From the NCBI GenBank assembly GCA_021806345.1, contig JAJZXP010000101.1, forward strand, positions 1-13,658: a stretch of DNA of 13,658 bases, in the 5' to 3' direction. Positions 13,616 to 13,658 of the stretch are shown here, one piece after another (positions within the stretch are counted from its first letter, which is position 1; each line of letters begins with the position of its first letter). The notes under the pieces are model-generated. The model saw nothing but the letters and a program-made list of their open reading frames with translations. It did not search any database and was not told where the DNA came from. This stretch comes from Thermoplasmata archaeon. GTDB lineage: Archaea; Thermoplasmatota; Thermoplasmata; Thermoplasmatales; Thermoplasmataceae. A program made the translations under genes and the position numbers.

Positions 13616-13658
13616 TGATTTTCAAATATTCATTATTTCATAAAAACATCATGCTAAA

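Overview
The window looks like an accessory region of an archaeal chromosome, most likely a Thermoplasmata (Thermoplasmatales-like) genome. This is inferred from the HerA/NurA pair, archaeal TATA boxes about 25 bases upstream of several start codons with no ribosome-binding site between (leaderless transcripts), GTG and TTG starts, and the AT-rich composition. No rRNA, tRNA or CRISPR array was seen.

Left end (1-1294, minus strand): a decayed integration-type module. A ribbon-helix-helix protein with an inverted-repeat operator over its TATA box is followed by the broken C-terminal part of a tyrosine recombinase and three small unknown genes. The recombinase and the small genes are chained by ATGA stop/start overlaps, and the last runs off the left edge.

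Centre (1368-8055, plus strand): one compact operon read from a leaderless promoter. It encodes a double winged-helix regulator, an HTH plus PD-(D/E)XK nuclease, a small two-repeat protein now broken by two opposite single-base indels, a 33-residue coiled-coil peptide, a large NurA-family nuclease, a HerA-family ATPase, and a protein fusing a tRNA-guanine-transglycosylase-like barrel to a YaaA/DUF6884-like domain. No Mre11 or Rad50 is present, so this is not the housekeeping HerA-NurA end-resection operon. The best hypothesis is a defence or DNA-modification system: the TGT-like/YaaA-like protein would put or finish a 7-deazaguanine base in DNA (as DpdA and DpdC do in Dpd systems), while HerA-NurA and the HTH-nuclease attack unmodified DNA. 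Domain calls are well supported; the modification role is inference.

Right of the operon (8056-9830): a perfect 19-bp hairpin, then a membrane-anchored protein followed by several transmembrane helices and cut by one in-frame TAG, then the C-terminal stub of a second winged-helix regulator.

Right end (9822-13658): small unknown proteins, a two-helix membrane peptide with a clear leaderless promoter, a NYN-domain (LabA-type) ribonuclease, a CorA-type magnesium transporter and a small beta-rich, possibly PH-like, protein. This part looks like ordinary chromosome with small accessory genes. Several breaks in the window are single-base changes in homopolymer runs, so assembly error must be separated from true decay.
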